NCBI GenBank assembly: GCA_040779335.1
Contig: JBFONV010000005.1
Coordinates: 62,001-126,000, forward strand
Length of the DNA stretch: 64,000 nt
Direction of reading: 5' to 3'
Source of the DNA: JBFONV01 sp040779335
GTDB taxonomy: Bacteria; Pseudomonadota; Gammaproteobacteria; Enterobacterales; Alteromonadaceae
Below the pieces are notes generated by a model. The model did not search any database and had not been told where the DNA came from. It saw only the letters and a list, made by a program, of their open reading frames with translations. Within the stretch, counting starts at the first letter, position 1. Each line of letters opens with the position of its first letter. Positions 27,529 to 36,654 of the stretch are shown here, piece by piece. Made by a program: the position numbers and the translations under genes.

Positions 27529-30500
27529 TTAAATCGCATCAGCAAATTCAGCGACCTCAGCCACTACTAGCGTTAATGGCTTAAGGCACTGTGATAACTT
27601 AGTGATATCTTCAGCTAAAACTTCTTCTGTTTGTATACAGGCATCAAACATTTTCTCAGCGACCATTATTTGTGCATTAATTTTAAGCTGTGCTAAAGCT
27701 TCATGGGCCTTATCGATATCATGCTCACTGCAGGCAGCCTTAAGCCGCTGCATTTGCTCTTCGTTGTCTAGAGTGTATTCGTCTAACATCAGCGCCGCCA
27801 TCTCCGCAGAGCCTTGATGTGTAGCAAAACCTTTTAAATCAAAGGCATTATCTAACACTTGTTCGCCAACGTTGTGAGTATCAACTTCCTGAGCCATTGA
27901 AACTACTGCACCAGCAGCATTTTCCGTGGCAACTTTAACCGCTTTTTTAATCAGTTTTGGTTTAGGCTTAAGCCACGGAGATAGTCGCTCAACTAACAGA
28001 GCTATTTCGGTTATCTCAGGCACTTTAGCAACGTTCCAGTTTGCCATGATCCGTTCTTCTTGTTGAGAAAGCCCTTTAAATGGGCTTTGCTCGAACGTCA
28101 GAACACCGCGTTGAATCGCCTGACCAACAAGTAGCTCTACAAATGGCGAGCTTTTAAATTCAGAAAACAATACTAAATAACGTCCCGAACGCCAAAAGTT
28201 CAACATAGTCTCTTCATGCGTAACAATATGAACTTGCAGCCCCAGCCAAGTTAATACCCGCAATAATGCTTCGTGTTTGCTAGGGTGTTCGCACGCAAAT
28301 AACACTTCAACGTGCACAGGCAAGCACTGACGTTTTTTACATTCGTCTTTATCAATAACAATATTGGTACGAGCATTGCCTATATGTAAGCTTTGCAAAG
28401 CAGTTAAAAAGGCGTTTGAACACAAGGGGGTTGCTGCTTGTGAATACAGCCCATATTGATGTAACTGACCATTAAAATAAGGCTGTAAAATAAAGACTTT
28501 CGGCTGAAGTCCAACGGGTAACGAGTTAATATGCTGAGTAATAGTGTCGATTGATGTTACGAAACAGTCGGCAGCCACGATCACTATGTCAACCTTCTTG
28601 CGATTTAAATGTTTAACACTGAGCTGTCGTGAAAACAATTCTGGCTTAGATAAGTTTTCAACAAGGCCATTTGCTGATTTTATTCCATTATTTATAATAT
28701 CTTGAGTTGCCTGCTCTGTTGAAATCAGTAACACATTCATTTGTTTCAGATCGATAGCATTCACATCAGCTTGTTGAGCAAGCGCCAGAGGTAAATCAAG
28801 CTGAAATTGAAAACCTTGTTCATTAAGTTCTGCAGCCAAATTGCTAGCATGTAAAGTAGAAAACAATGTCTCTAGATAACGAAGCAATACTGGAATTTCA
28901 AGGTGTTCGTCTCGATCTTCCATGAGCAAATAAGACAGCGCTTGAGGCAGTTGCTCTAGTTTTTTTAAGGTATGAACTTTGCCTTTAAAACGTATCAGCT
29001 GTTGACCGCTATTTTTGTCAATCACTTGCAAGGAAAGCACTAAGTTTGCTTTATATTGTTCAGCTAATAATAACCGACATATAGCAACAATGGCCTGTTG
29101 AAATAAGTCGACATCAAGTTTTACCATACTCAATAATTGCGGATCGTTACTCAGTAAAATCTGATTACGCTGCTGATTGGCTTCAGCCATGGCGTTAAAG
29201 AGAGCTGCATGTAAAACATCGTTAAAATCAACATCAACTAACGTTAGCGGTTGCTCTTCAGATTGTAACTCAGCGATAGTCGTTATCTGCTGACACCAAT
29301 CTTGCATTTTAATGAGCTGGCGAAATACCAACGACGTTTGTGCGTTGACGTCTGCGATATTACTTTGACAATGCAGAGAGGTTTTTACCAACATGGTATT
29401 TAACTGCTCCGTAAAGAGCAACGCTTGTGCTGGAATGTTTTTTTGTGCAACCTCCAACTGTTCACCAAGTGCTACTATCTGCTGGTTAAGATCAGCCACC
29501 AAGCTATTATCTGATAGCGTGCCAAACCAAGCATCGCCATAATTTATCGTCAATTTTAACGATCTTTGCTCAACAGAAGTAACAACAAGACTTTGAAATT
29601 GGCGCTCAGTTTTTGCTTTGCGAGCACAGGCGATTATTTCAACAACACTCTTTCTATCAAAATATCGTCGCCAACTCGTTAAGATCTTGTTCGCATGATC
29701 AGACCTAGCTAATATTTTATGAAAATGCTTAACACCTATCACGCCATGAGCTGAAGATGCTTGCCAATAGCAGACTTGTATGTGCTCCGCTAAAACAGCC
29801 AATTGCTGGTGATGTTGCGCTAACATTTCTTGATAATCAGCTTCACTGTGAAGTGGTGTTTGCAGTTGAGTGACAATATTGGCAATGGCCAGCTGCTCAG
29901 AAGAACGAATTAGTGGTGGCTGTTCGATAGTCGGATCAATAATATCTCGACACATTTTGATACTTTGTTCACCGTAAGCTTTTAGCTTGTTGCGAAGTTT
30001 TATCACTTGAAAACCAAAGATAAATATGAGTAACAGTGCAAAGGTCATTAACGCATATTGAATATGCTTATCGGTTATTTGCTCGCCGTTATTATTCAGC
30101 CAATGATTTAAGTTTTTAGTCCATGGCGAATGGCTGTCTATCTCAACGGTTTTGGCAAGCGTTAACGCCGACAAAGCTTGCTGTTGCTCGGTGATTAACG
30201 CCAAGTATTGCTGCGCTAATCGCAAGTGTCCTCGCCATTTAGACAACGTTCGATGTTCGTTAAATAACAACTGTTCAAGTGTCTCTACCTGTTGAGGAAA
30301 CTCTTCTAGATCACTGTTTTTTCCATCTAACAAAGATTTAAGTAGTGCAAAGATGCTGTCGACAGACTCACTGGTTTGATCAAAAGAGCTGGCAGACGTT
30401 TGAATAGTTAAGGTTTTAAAATCAGCTAATACCGAAGCAAGCAACTGCTGCACTTGACGATAACGAAGTAGTTCATCAACTAAGGTAGCATGGGCGCGAG

Positions 30501-31041
30501 CTCTAGTAGCGGTGACTCTATCATTGACCCTGTCATTAGCAATTTGTTTAAACAATCGCTGTTGCTGTATCTCCTTATCGGAAATAATTTGTACGATTGA
30601 ATCAAGCACCAACTGTAGTTGTATAATTGAGCTTTGTTTAAGTTGAACATTGCGAGCGCTATTACGGCTAAAACGAGCAAGTTCTTGGTCAATATTGCCG
30701 TGCTCCGCAATAATTTTTTCTAATGTTGTCGAACGCGGAGTCACTAAGTTACGTAATACTGCTAAATTCTTAGATAAAATTTCTTGCTGTATTTTAAATT
30801 CCGTCGCTGTTGTTGCGGAAAAAATCGCGGTAAAAAGCTTATCATTATCAAAAATAAGTTGTTGTATTTTTGCGTTCTTTTCTATTTTAGGCAGTTGCTT
30901 AGCGGAAAACTTTTCTATTTGAACATTACTTTGATAAATCAATGCATATAAAGATAGGAACACTAAGGCTATGATCATAAACATAGCGACGAAATTGCGG
31001 GTAAATTGACGGTAAAATGGTATTTTAGACGTGGCGATCAT
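27529..31041 (-). CDS. Hybrid sensor kinase-like membrane protein lacking recognisable catalytic residues
   Basis: 1170 residues. Membrane segments at about 17-37 and 327-347 flank a helical periplasmic domain of about 290 residues, as in TorS/BarA-like sensors. After TM2 there is a HAMP/coiled region and a dimerisation-like region, but I find no H-box (HExRTP), no N-box Asn and no GxGxG motifs. The stretch around 960-1010 has the shape of a receiver domain (LTWLGLQVHIVTHEE... RYLVLFSEF) with the phospho-Asp position changed to Ser/Glu. The C-terminal 70 residues look like an Hpt bundle in which the His of HxLK is replaced (ALAQLKINA). It is intact and long, so it is probably functional as a non-enzymatic signalling protein. 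Motif reading is by eye. Confidence 0.6.
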   Translation of the reverse strand: MIATSKIPFYRQFTRNFVAMFMIIALVFLSLYALIYQSNVQIEKFSAKQLPKIEKNAKIQQLIFDNDKLFTAIFSATTATEFKIQQEILSKNLAVLRNLVTPRSTTLEKIIAEHGNIDQELARFSRNSARNVQLKQSSIIQLQLVLDSIVQIISDKEIQQQRLFKQIANDRVNDRVTATRARAHATLVDELLRYRQVQQLLASVLADFKTLTIQTSASSFDQTSESVDSIFALLKSLLDGKNSDLEEFPQQVETLEQLLFNEHRTLSKWRGHLRLAQQYLALITEQQQALSALTLAKTVEIDSHSPWTKNLNHWLNNNGEQITDKHIQYALMTFALLLIFIFGFQVIKLRNKLKAYGEQSIKMCRDIIDPTIEQPPLIRSSEQLAIANIVTQLQTPLHSEADYQEMLAQHHQQLAVLAEHIQVCYWQASSAHGVIGVKHFHKILARSDHANKILTSWRRYFDRKSVVEIIACARKAKTERQFQSLVVTSVEQRSLKLTINYGDAWFGTLSDNSLVADLNQQIVALGEQLEVAQKNIPAQALLFTEQLNTMLVKTSLHCQSNIADVNAQTSLVFRQLIKMQDWCQQITTIAELQSEEQPLTLVDVDFNDVLHAALFNAMAEANQQRNQILLSNDPQLLSMVKLDVDLFQQAIVAICRLLLAEQYKANLVLSLQVIDKNSGQQLIRFKGKVHTLKKLEQLPQALSYLLMEDRDEHLEIPVLLRYLETLFSTLHASNLAAELNEQGFQFQLDLPLALAQQADVNAIDLKQMNVLLISTEQATQDIINNGIKSANGLVENLSKPELFSRQLSVKHLNRKKVDIVIVAADCFVTSIDTITQHINSLPVGLQPKVFILQPYFNGQLHQYGLYSQAATPLCSNAFLTALQSLHIGNARTNIVIDKDECKKRQCLPVHVEVLFACEHPSKHEALLRVLTWLGLQVHIVTHEETMLNFWRSGRYLVLFSEFKSSPFVELLVGQAIQRGVLTFEQSPFKGLSQQEERIMANWNVAKVPEITEIALLVERLSPWLKPKPKLIKKAVKVATENAAGAVVSMAQEVDTHNVGEQVLDNAFDLKGFATHQGSAEMAALMLDEYTLDNEEQMQRLKAACSEHDIDKAHEALAQLKINAQIMVAEKMFDACIQTEEVLAEDITKLSQCLKPLTLVVAEVAEFADAI

Positions 31042-31160
31042 TAATTATTACTTTCCCTAAATGCAAACCATCAAAGTGATATTGATGATAGTTTAGGGAT
31101 TTAGCAATAAGAATCAATGCTTATCTGTGAAGATAACGGGTTGCCCTTATTTAAAGTAGA

Positions 31161-31646
31161 CTAACGTTTTTTGCTTACCCACGCCCAAGTCATTATACAT
31201 TCAATGGGCTGCTCCCCTGATTCATCCGTAATTGTAACCGGGATTTCTAGCTCACCTTTTTCGGTAGCATTAATTGACGAAACCTGCTCAGCACTCAGTG
31301 TCGCGACTGCATTAAGTCCGCCCTGCATACGACGTTGATAATTTACTGTCATGGATTTTAACAACGGTAATTTTGTATCTGGCACATTCATACCAAACAC
31401 AATACCAGTTGCAGACTCAGCTAAAACAGCTGCTGCGATTGCATGCACACCACCAATATGATTTTGTACTTTCTTTTTATTGGGTAAATAAAGCTCGACC
31501 TCTGTTGTCGATACTTTGAGTAACTTAACCCCCGAAGTACTGGCATACTTAACCATAAAGCCAAAGAAGTTACTCAGTAGAAATGAGTGCATACATTGAG
31601 GTGCTTTATTAATTTTTGAGACAACTTTACTAAAACGGTTAGCCAT
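31161..31646 (-). CDS. DUF4442 hotdog-fold protein (thioesterase-like)
   Basis: 161 residues. Segment VQNHIGGVHAIAAAVLAESATG is the hotdog-fold helix seen in DUF4442/YiiD-C-like acyl-CoA thioesterase relatives. Ends in MTWAWVSKKR. An upstream in-frame GTG (31661) would add five residues; the MANRFSKVVSKIN start fits homologues better. Substrate unknown. Free-standing between the sensor-like gene and the periplasmic binding protein gene. Confidence 0.8.
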   Translation of the reverse strand: MANRFSKVVSKINKAPQCMHSFLLSNFFGFMVKYASTSGVKLLKVSTTEVELYLPNKKKVQNHIGGVHAIAAAVLAESATGIVFGMNVPDTKLPLLKSMTVNYQRRMQGGLNAVATLSAEQVSSINATEKGELEIPVTITDESGEQPIECIMTWAWVSKKR

Positions 31647-31841
31647 ATGATCACTGTGCACATTATCAATAATCAGCTATTGTTCAACAAACTGGTCAGA
31701 CCTTCAAGTTATTTTTTACGGATAGTTATTATTTGGATATTTGCTTTATGAGTTCGCTTGACTAATGTGCTATGTTAAATCGTTAAGTTTAAAAACTGAG
31801 CCAGCCTTTTCTACTATTACTTGCGAGCCACTTGATAAGTC

Positions 31842-32657
31842 GTGAAAAATAAATTAAATAAAAACAAGATTTTAGCTAACTTTCTGTTCATACTTTTTTT
31901 ATGGACAAACCTATCTTGGGCACAACAAATAACTGAGCAACCTTATATAAAAATTGTTACTGAGCACCTGCCCCCATTCCAGATAGCGACATCATCAGAA
32001 CAAGTTTCAGGATTTGCCACCGATGTAATTACCGCAGCCATGGCTGAAACGGCTTATTCGTTTAGCATAAAAATTTACCCTTGGAGCCGTTCCTATCACA
32101 TGGCGCTTAACAATGAAAATACCTGTATCTATTCGATTGCTAAGACGGTAGAAAGAGAGCACTTATTTACTTGGGTGAACACGATAGCTGAGCGTAATGC
32201 CTCCTTTATAGGATTGGCATCACATGAATTTAACATTAATTCAATTGAAGACGCGAAACAGTATACTACCGCTGTGATTAGAGACGATGTCACCCATCAA
32301 TTATTATTAAGTAGAGGGTTTAAAGAAGGCGTTAATCTTTACGTAGTCAACAATACCCACTCATTATTAAAATTGATGGTGCAACGAAGGGGAATTGATT
32401 TAATTTTAATAGATGCTTTTACCGTTAAACACCGCGCCCAATTAAATAACTTAGATCCCGCACTTTTTAAAAAGGTATTTCAACTACATAAAAAGCCATT
32501 AGACTATTATTTAGCATGCAATGTTAAGACATCACCAGTGATTATTGAACAAATACACCGCGCCATTAATCACGTGAAAAACTCCGGAGAAATCAACCAA
32601 ATAATTAACAAATGGCAATATCCAAACATCAAAGTAAAAAATGCCCTAAGCCCTTAA
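31842..32657 (+). CDS. Periplasmic solute-binding protein (SBP_bac_3-like), orphan
   Basis: 271 residues with a signal peptide (about 1-27, ending SWA-QQ) and the family-3 binding-protein start IVTEHLPPFQ. Later YPWSRSYHMAL is frequent in a group of orphan binding proteins of marine gammaproteobacteria. The start is a GTG at 31842. No permease or ATPase gene is adjacent, so it may feed a distant transporter or act as a sensor; the ligand is unknown. Convergent with orn, 8 bp apart. Confidence 0.78.
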   Translation: MKNKLNKNKILANFLFILFLWTNLSWAQQITEQPYIKIVTEHLPPFQIATSSEQVSGFATDVITAAMAETAYSFSIKIYPWSRSYHMALNNENTCIYSIAKTVEREHLFTWVNTIAERNASFIGLASHEFNINSIEDAKQYTTAVIRDDVTHQLLLSRGFKEGVNLYVVNNTHSLLKLMVQRRGIDLILIDAFTVKHRAQLNNLDPALFKKVFQLHKKPLDYYLACNVKTSPVIIEQIHRAINHVKNSGEINQIINKWQYPNIKVKNALSP

Positions 32658-32665
32658 TTTTACTT

Positions 32666-33211
32666 TTAAACGTTGAAGAAATGTTGACGATATACCTGTA
32701 ATTCCGCAATCGATTCGCGGATATCATCTAGTGCTAAATGAGCTCCCGTTTTATTGACCAAATCTAATACTTCCGGTTTCCAACGACGCGCTAACTCTTT
32801 AACGGTACTGACATCCAGATTTCTATAATGAAAGTAATCCTCAAATTCAGGCATATATTTGTTAATAAAGCGGCGGTCTTGACCAATACTGTTACCACAC
32901 ATCGGTGACTGCCCTTTAGGAACATATTGCTCAATAAACTTAATGGTTTCTTGTGTTGCCTGCGCTAAGCTGACCTCACTTTGGCGACAACGAGCCGTCA
33001 ATCCCGATGCTCCGTGATGCTCAATACACCATTGGCTCATATTATCTAAAACCTCATCGGATTGATGAATGGCAAAGACAGGACCTTCGGCGAGAATATT
33101 AAGTTGGCTATCGGTGATAATGGTGGCGATTTCTAGAATCACATCGTCTATTGGCTCTAATCCGGTCATTTCCAGATCAAGCCAAATCAAATTACTATCA
33201 CTATATGCCAT
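32666..33211 (-). CDS. orn: Oligoribonuclease
   Basis: DEDDh 3'-5' exonuclease that degrades diribonucleotides, including pGpG from c-di-GMP breakdown. 181 residues; LDLEMTGLEP (Asp/Glu pair), GNSIGQDRRF (Asp), the YRNLDVSTVKELARRW segment and HLALDDIRES (His/Asp) complete the active site. Divergent from rsgA as in E. coli. Confidence 0.98.
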   Translation of the reverse strand: MAYSDSNLIWLDLEMTGLEPIDDVILEIATIITDSQLNILAEGPVFAIHQSDEVLDNMSQWCIEHHGASGLTARCRQSEVSLAQATQETIKFIEQYVPKGQSPMCGNSIGQDRRFINKYMPEFEDYFHYRNLDVSTVKELARRWKPEVLDLVNKTGAHLALDDIRESIAELQVYRQHFFNV

Positions 33212-33345
33212 AAACTTCCCTTGATATTCGAATACTTAATGACAAGTATTAGATGAAACATTAATTAATAAGTATAATACGTGAGAATTAAGTATGATCA
33301 AAATCCTTTATCGCATGAATAGCGTAAATAAAATGATAGATAATT

Positions 33346-34383
33346 GTGGCTAAAACTAAAAAGTTGACTAAAGGTCAACAGCGTCGGATCAAAGACAATC
33401 AAGACAAAAAGCTCCGTAATAAAACAGACAAAGTGCAATGGTTAGACGATGAATTAGGCGAGGCTCAAACGGGCACTGTCATCAGCCGATTTGGTCAACA
33501 TGCTGATATTGAAGATATCGACGGTAATTGTTTCCGCTGTAATATTCGTCGTTCCGTTAAATCTTTAGTGTGTGGTGATAAAGTCCTTTGGCGACAAGGG
33601 AAAGATACCAAACATAGTATCAGAGGCGTAATTGAAGCAGTTCACGAGCGCAGCTCAGTGCTAAGTCGTCCCGATGTCTACGATGGTCTAAAGCCGATTG
33701 CTGCAAATATTAGCCAAATTATTATCGTATCCTCAGTATTACCCGCATTTAATGCCGATATTATCGACCGATACTTAGTCGCTGCGGAGCAAACAGGTAT
33801 TACACCGATAATCCTCCTCAATAAAATTGATTTACTTGATGATGATTGCCGCGATGAAATTGAGCAAAAATTGCAAATATATAGAGATATTGGCTACCAA
33901 ATAATTTATGCCAGTAGCGAAAGCCAACATGGAATAGACACAGTAAAAGCTCAGCTCAATAATCACACCAGTATTTTTGTTGGGCAATCAGGTGTCGGCA
34001 AATCAACCTTGGTAAACACTTTGATGCCTGAACTTGGTTTGACCACACAAATTGTCTCGGAAAATTCAGGGCTAGGACAACATACCACTACCGTTGCACG
34101 CTTATATCACTTTAGCGACGGTGGTGATTTAATAGACTCTCCAGGTATTCGAGAGTTTGGTTTATGGCACTTAACACCCGAACAAGTATGTCATGGTTTT
34201 ATCGAATTTTCAGACTTTCTGGGGAGCTGTAAATTTCGGGATTGCAAGCATCAAACAGATCCAGGATGTGCGCTGATAGCTGCAGGTAAAGAGGGTAAAA
34301 TTCACCCGCAACGATTGGCAAGTTTTCAACGTATACTTGCCAGTTTAAATGACAATAAATTAACTTCTCGTTTTAATGATTAA
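33346..34383 (+). CDS. rsgA: Small ribosomal subunit biogenesis GTPase RsgA
   Basis: Circularly permuted GTPase for late 30S maturation. 345 residues: N-terminal basic region (KLTKGQQRRIKDNQ), OB fold, then G4 (LLNKIDLL) before P-loop GQSGVGKSTLVN and G3 DSPGIREFG, and a C-terminal zinc knuckle (C-x5-C-x-H-x5-C type: CKFRDCKHQTDPGC). Start is GTG at 33346; no ATG fits. 21 bp upstream of psd. Confidence 0.96.
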   Translation: MAKTKKLTKGQQRRIKDNQDKKLRNKTDKVQWLDDELGEAQTGTVISRFGQHADIEDIDGNCFRCNIRRSVKSLVCGDKVLWRQGKDTKHSIRGVIEAVHERSSVLSRPDVYDGLKPIAANISQIIIVSSVLPAFNADIIDRYLVAAEQTGITPIILLNKIDLLDDDCRDEIEQKLQIYRDIGYQIIYASSESQHGIDTVKAQLNNHTSIFVGQSGVGKSTLVNTLMPELGLTTQIVSENSGLGQHTTTVARLYHFSDGGDLIDSPGIREFGLWHLTPEQVCHGFIEFSDFLGSCKFRDCKHQTDPGCALIAAGKEGKIHPQRLASFQRILASLNDNKLTSRFND

Positions 34384-34404
34384 AAACTGTTTAAGGAACA
34401 ATAA

Positions 34405-35280
34405 GTGTCTCTAGATAAAATTAAAATAGCGCTACAATATGCTATGCCCAAACATGCCATTTCACGTCTTGTCGGCAAGTTCGCTGCTGCTGAAGCAGGA
34501 TGGTTCACCAAAAAAGCAATTGCCGCGTTTATAAAAGCATATAAGATTAATATGAACGAAGCAAAACTGAAAAATCCCGAAGATTTCAGCACGTTTAATG
34601 ATTTTTTCACGCGAGAACTGGCTGAAGGTGCGCGACCGATAGGTCAAGACAGTAACACTGTATGTTATCCAGTAGATGGTGCGATCAGCCAGCAAGGCGA
34701 TATTATTGACGGGCAATTGATCCAAGCAAAGGGCTTCAATTACAGCTTAACAAGTTTACTTGGTGGTGATGAAAACACCGCAGCGCCGTTTCAAGGTGGA
34801 AAGTTTTCTTGTATTTATCTTGCCCCCAAAGATTATCATCGTATTCATATGCCAATGGCAGCAACCCTGCGAGAAATGATATACGTCCCTGGGGAGCTAT
34901 TCTCAGTTAACCCTCTTACCGCGAGTAATGTCCCTAATTTATTTTCACGCAATGAAAGAGTTGTCACCATATTCGATACTGAGTTTGGCCCTATGGCTAT
35001 GGTGCTTGTGGGTGCGACAATAGTTGCCAGCATTGAAACCACTTGGGCTGGGACAATTACCCCGCCAGCAGGAAAAGATATTTTCAGATGGCAATATCCC
35101 GCAGAAGGCGTTGACGCTATTCACTTTGCCAAAGGCGAGGAAATGGGAAGATTTAAACTAGGCTCCACAGTTGTCGCCACCTTTGCAGCTGATATGATCG
35201 AATTCAATGCAATTGCCGGCCCTGAAACAGTGACTCGCCTAGGAGAGCATTTCGCCGATATCGTAAAACCGTCAGCATAA
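34405..35280 (+). CDS. psd: Phosphatidylserine decarboxylase proenzyme
   Basis: Pyruvoyl enzyme of the inner membrane that makes phosphatidylethanolamine. 291 residues; self-cleavage motif LGST at 252-255 with Ser254 as the pyruvoyl precursor, and FNDFFTREL near residue 55. Start GTG at 34405 with AAGGAA ahead of it. Same order rsgA-psd as in E. coli. Confidence 0.96.
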   Translation: MSLDKIKIALQYAMPKHAISRLVGKFAAAEAGWFTKKAIAAFIKAYKINMNEAKLKNPEDFSTFNDFFTRELAEGARPIGQDSNTVCYPVDGAISQQGDIIDGQLIQAKGFNYSLTSLLGGDENTAAPFQGGKFSCIYLAPKDYHRIHMPMAATLREMIYVPGELFSVNPLTASNVPNLFSRNERVVTIFDTEFGPMAMVLVGATIVASIETTWAGTITPPAGKDIFRWQYPAEGVDAIHFAKGEEMGRFKLGSTVVATFAADMIEFNAIAGPETVTRLGEHFADIVKPSA

Positions 35281-35340
35281 TGTTACTTATCTTTAAATAA
35301 GAACGTTAGTTCATTTCATCATTAACTAGGTGTTCGTACT

Positions 35341-36084
35341 ATGAAAATTTTTGCTCATCGTGGTGCAAGTGGTCACTATCCTGAAAACACCTTACTTGCC
35401 TACGCAAAAGCGATTGATGAGGGTGCTTGGGGCATTGAATTAGATGCCCACTATCATCCAAGCGGAGAATTCATTTTATTGCACGACTGTTATTTGGAGA
35501 GTACGACAAACGGTTCAGGCAAATACTGCCAATATTCGTTAGAGGCATTAAAAAAGTTAGATGCTGGCGCGGGTGAACAAATACCTACATTGGATGAAGC
35601 ATTACAATTCATTGCAGGAAAAAGCAAGGTCAACATCGAGCTCAAATCGAGCTCAAACAATGTTAATGAAATGACGGTAATAATTAAGACACTGAAAAAT
35701 TTACTGATTAAGCACGTTAATAATTCTGGGTTTTCTTGGTCTGATTTTGTTATTTCTTCCTTTAATCACCTGCTATTATTAACAACTAAGCAAATGCTCC
35801 CCGAGATAAGTATTGGCGTTTTAATTGCTTCTTGTCCGATTAAATACGCATCAATTGCTGTAGATATAGATGCTAAAAGTATTAATCCGTCAATCGAATG
35901 TCTCAATCCCGAACTGATTAATGATGCTCATAAAAACAATATAGAGGTTTGGGTATATACCGTCGATCGCAGCGAAGATATCGCTTACTGTCATCAGCAT
36001 AAAGTAGACGCAATATTTACTAACTTTCCGCAACGAAGCCAACAAATCCTCAATAACCTAGTCAATAAACTAAATGATGTGTAG
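35341..36084 (+). CDS. Glycerophosphodiester phosphodiesterase
   Basis: TIM-barrel GDPD of 247 residues, cytoplasmic (no signal peptide), UgpQ-like. Catalytic segments FAHRGASGHYPENT (His, Arg, Glu), GIELDAHYHPSGEFILLHD (Glu, Asp, His) and the later ELKS. Releases glycerol 3-phosphate from deacylated phospholipids. 60 bp downstream of psd and possibly cotranscribed. Confidence 0.9.
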   Translation: MKIFAHRGASGHYPENTLLAYAKAIDEGAWGIELDAHYHPSGEFILLHDCYLESTTNGSGKYCQYSLEALKKLDAGAGEQIPTLDEALQFIAGKSKVNIELKSSSNNVNEMTVIIKTLKNLLIKHVNNSGFSWSDFVISSFNHLLLLTTKQMLPEISIGVLIASCPIKYASIAVDIDAKSINPSIECLNPELINDAHKNNIEVWVYTVDRSEDIAYCHQHKVDAIFTNFPQRSQQILNNLVNKLNDV

Positions 36085-36192
36085 ATAAATACCATTAGCA
36101 AAATTAAGATTAATAAACAATATAAACAATTAGTTAGCAATACATTCTTAAGATTAACTCAATTAAGGATTGCTCATTAATTCTACACGAGA

Positions 36193-36232
36193 TACGATTA
36201 GATTCGTAACTTAACGAAAACGTAAACGTTTT
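36193..36232. promoter_or_regulatory. Overlapping palindromes, candidate operator of the BlaI-type repressor
   Basis: Three dyads lie in 40 bp just before the repressor gene: TACGA-N6-TCGTA (36193-36208), TTCGT-N6-ACGAA (36203-36218) and AAAACGT-AA-ACGTTTT (36217-36232). They end about 22 bp upstream of the ATG, a suitable place for autorepression. They do not match the TACA/TGTA operators of staphylococcal BlaI, so the specificity would be different. Confidence 0.5.
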
Positions 36233-36254
36233 ATACCCTATTTAAGGAAATTTA

Positions 36255-36635
36255 ATGACTCGAGATAAGTCTGGCACTAAGCCAACCGAGGCAGAATTAA
36301 CTTTACTGAATGTGCTCTGGAGAATGGGGCCGGCAACAGTAAGACAAGTACATGAAGTAGTGAGCGAAACACAAAAAACCGGCTATACTACCGTATTGAA
36401 AATATTACAAATTATGCATGATAAGTCGTTAGTTATTCGCGATGAAACTAATCGAGCTCATGTATATGCTGCGGCTAATAGTGAAATGCATACCCAATCA
36501 TCTTTACTTAAAGATTTAGTAATGAAAGCATTTGGTGGTTCAACGTCTAAGTTAGTAATGCGTGCAATTGGCGATTCAACCAGCCAAGAAGAAATTGAAG
36601 ATATTAAACAATTGCTCAATAAATTAGAAAATTAA
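36255..36635 (+). CDS. BlaI/MecI/CopY family transcriptional repressor
   Basis: 126-residue winged-helix repressor. PTEAELTLLNVLWRMGPATVRQVHEVV and TGYTTVLKILQIMHDKSLV are the recognition-helix region of the family; the C-terminal helices (TSQEEIEDIKQLLNKLE) form the dimer part. Paired with the M56 peptidase gene 20 bp downstream, the usual repressor/sensor-protease module. No beta-lactamase gene is nearby, so the target may be the pair itself or envelope genes elsewhere. Confidence 0.9.
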   Translation: MTRDKSGTKPTEAELTLLNVLWRMGPATVRQVHEVVSETQKTGYTTVLKILQIMHDKSLVIRDETNRAHVYAAANSEMHTQSSLLKDLVMKAFGGSTSKLVMRAIGDSTSQEEIEDIKQLLNKLEN

Positions 36636-36654
36636 CGAAGAGATTAACCTCTGG

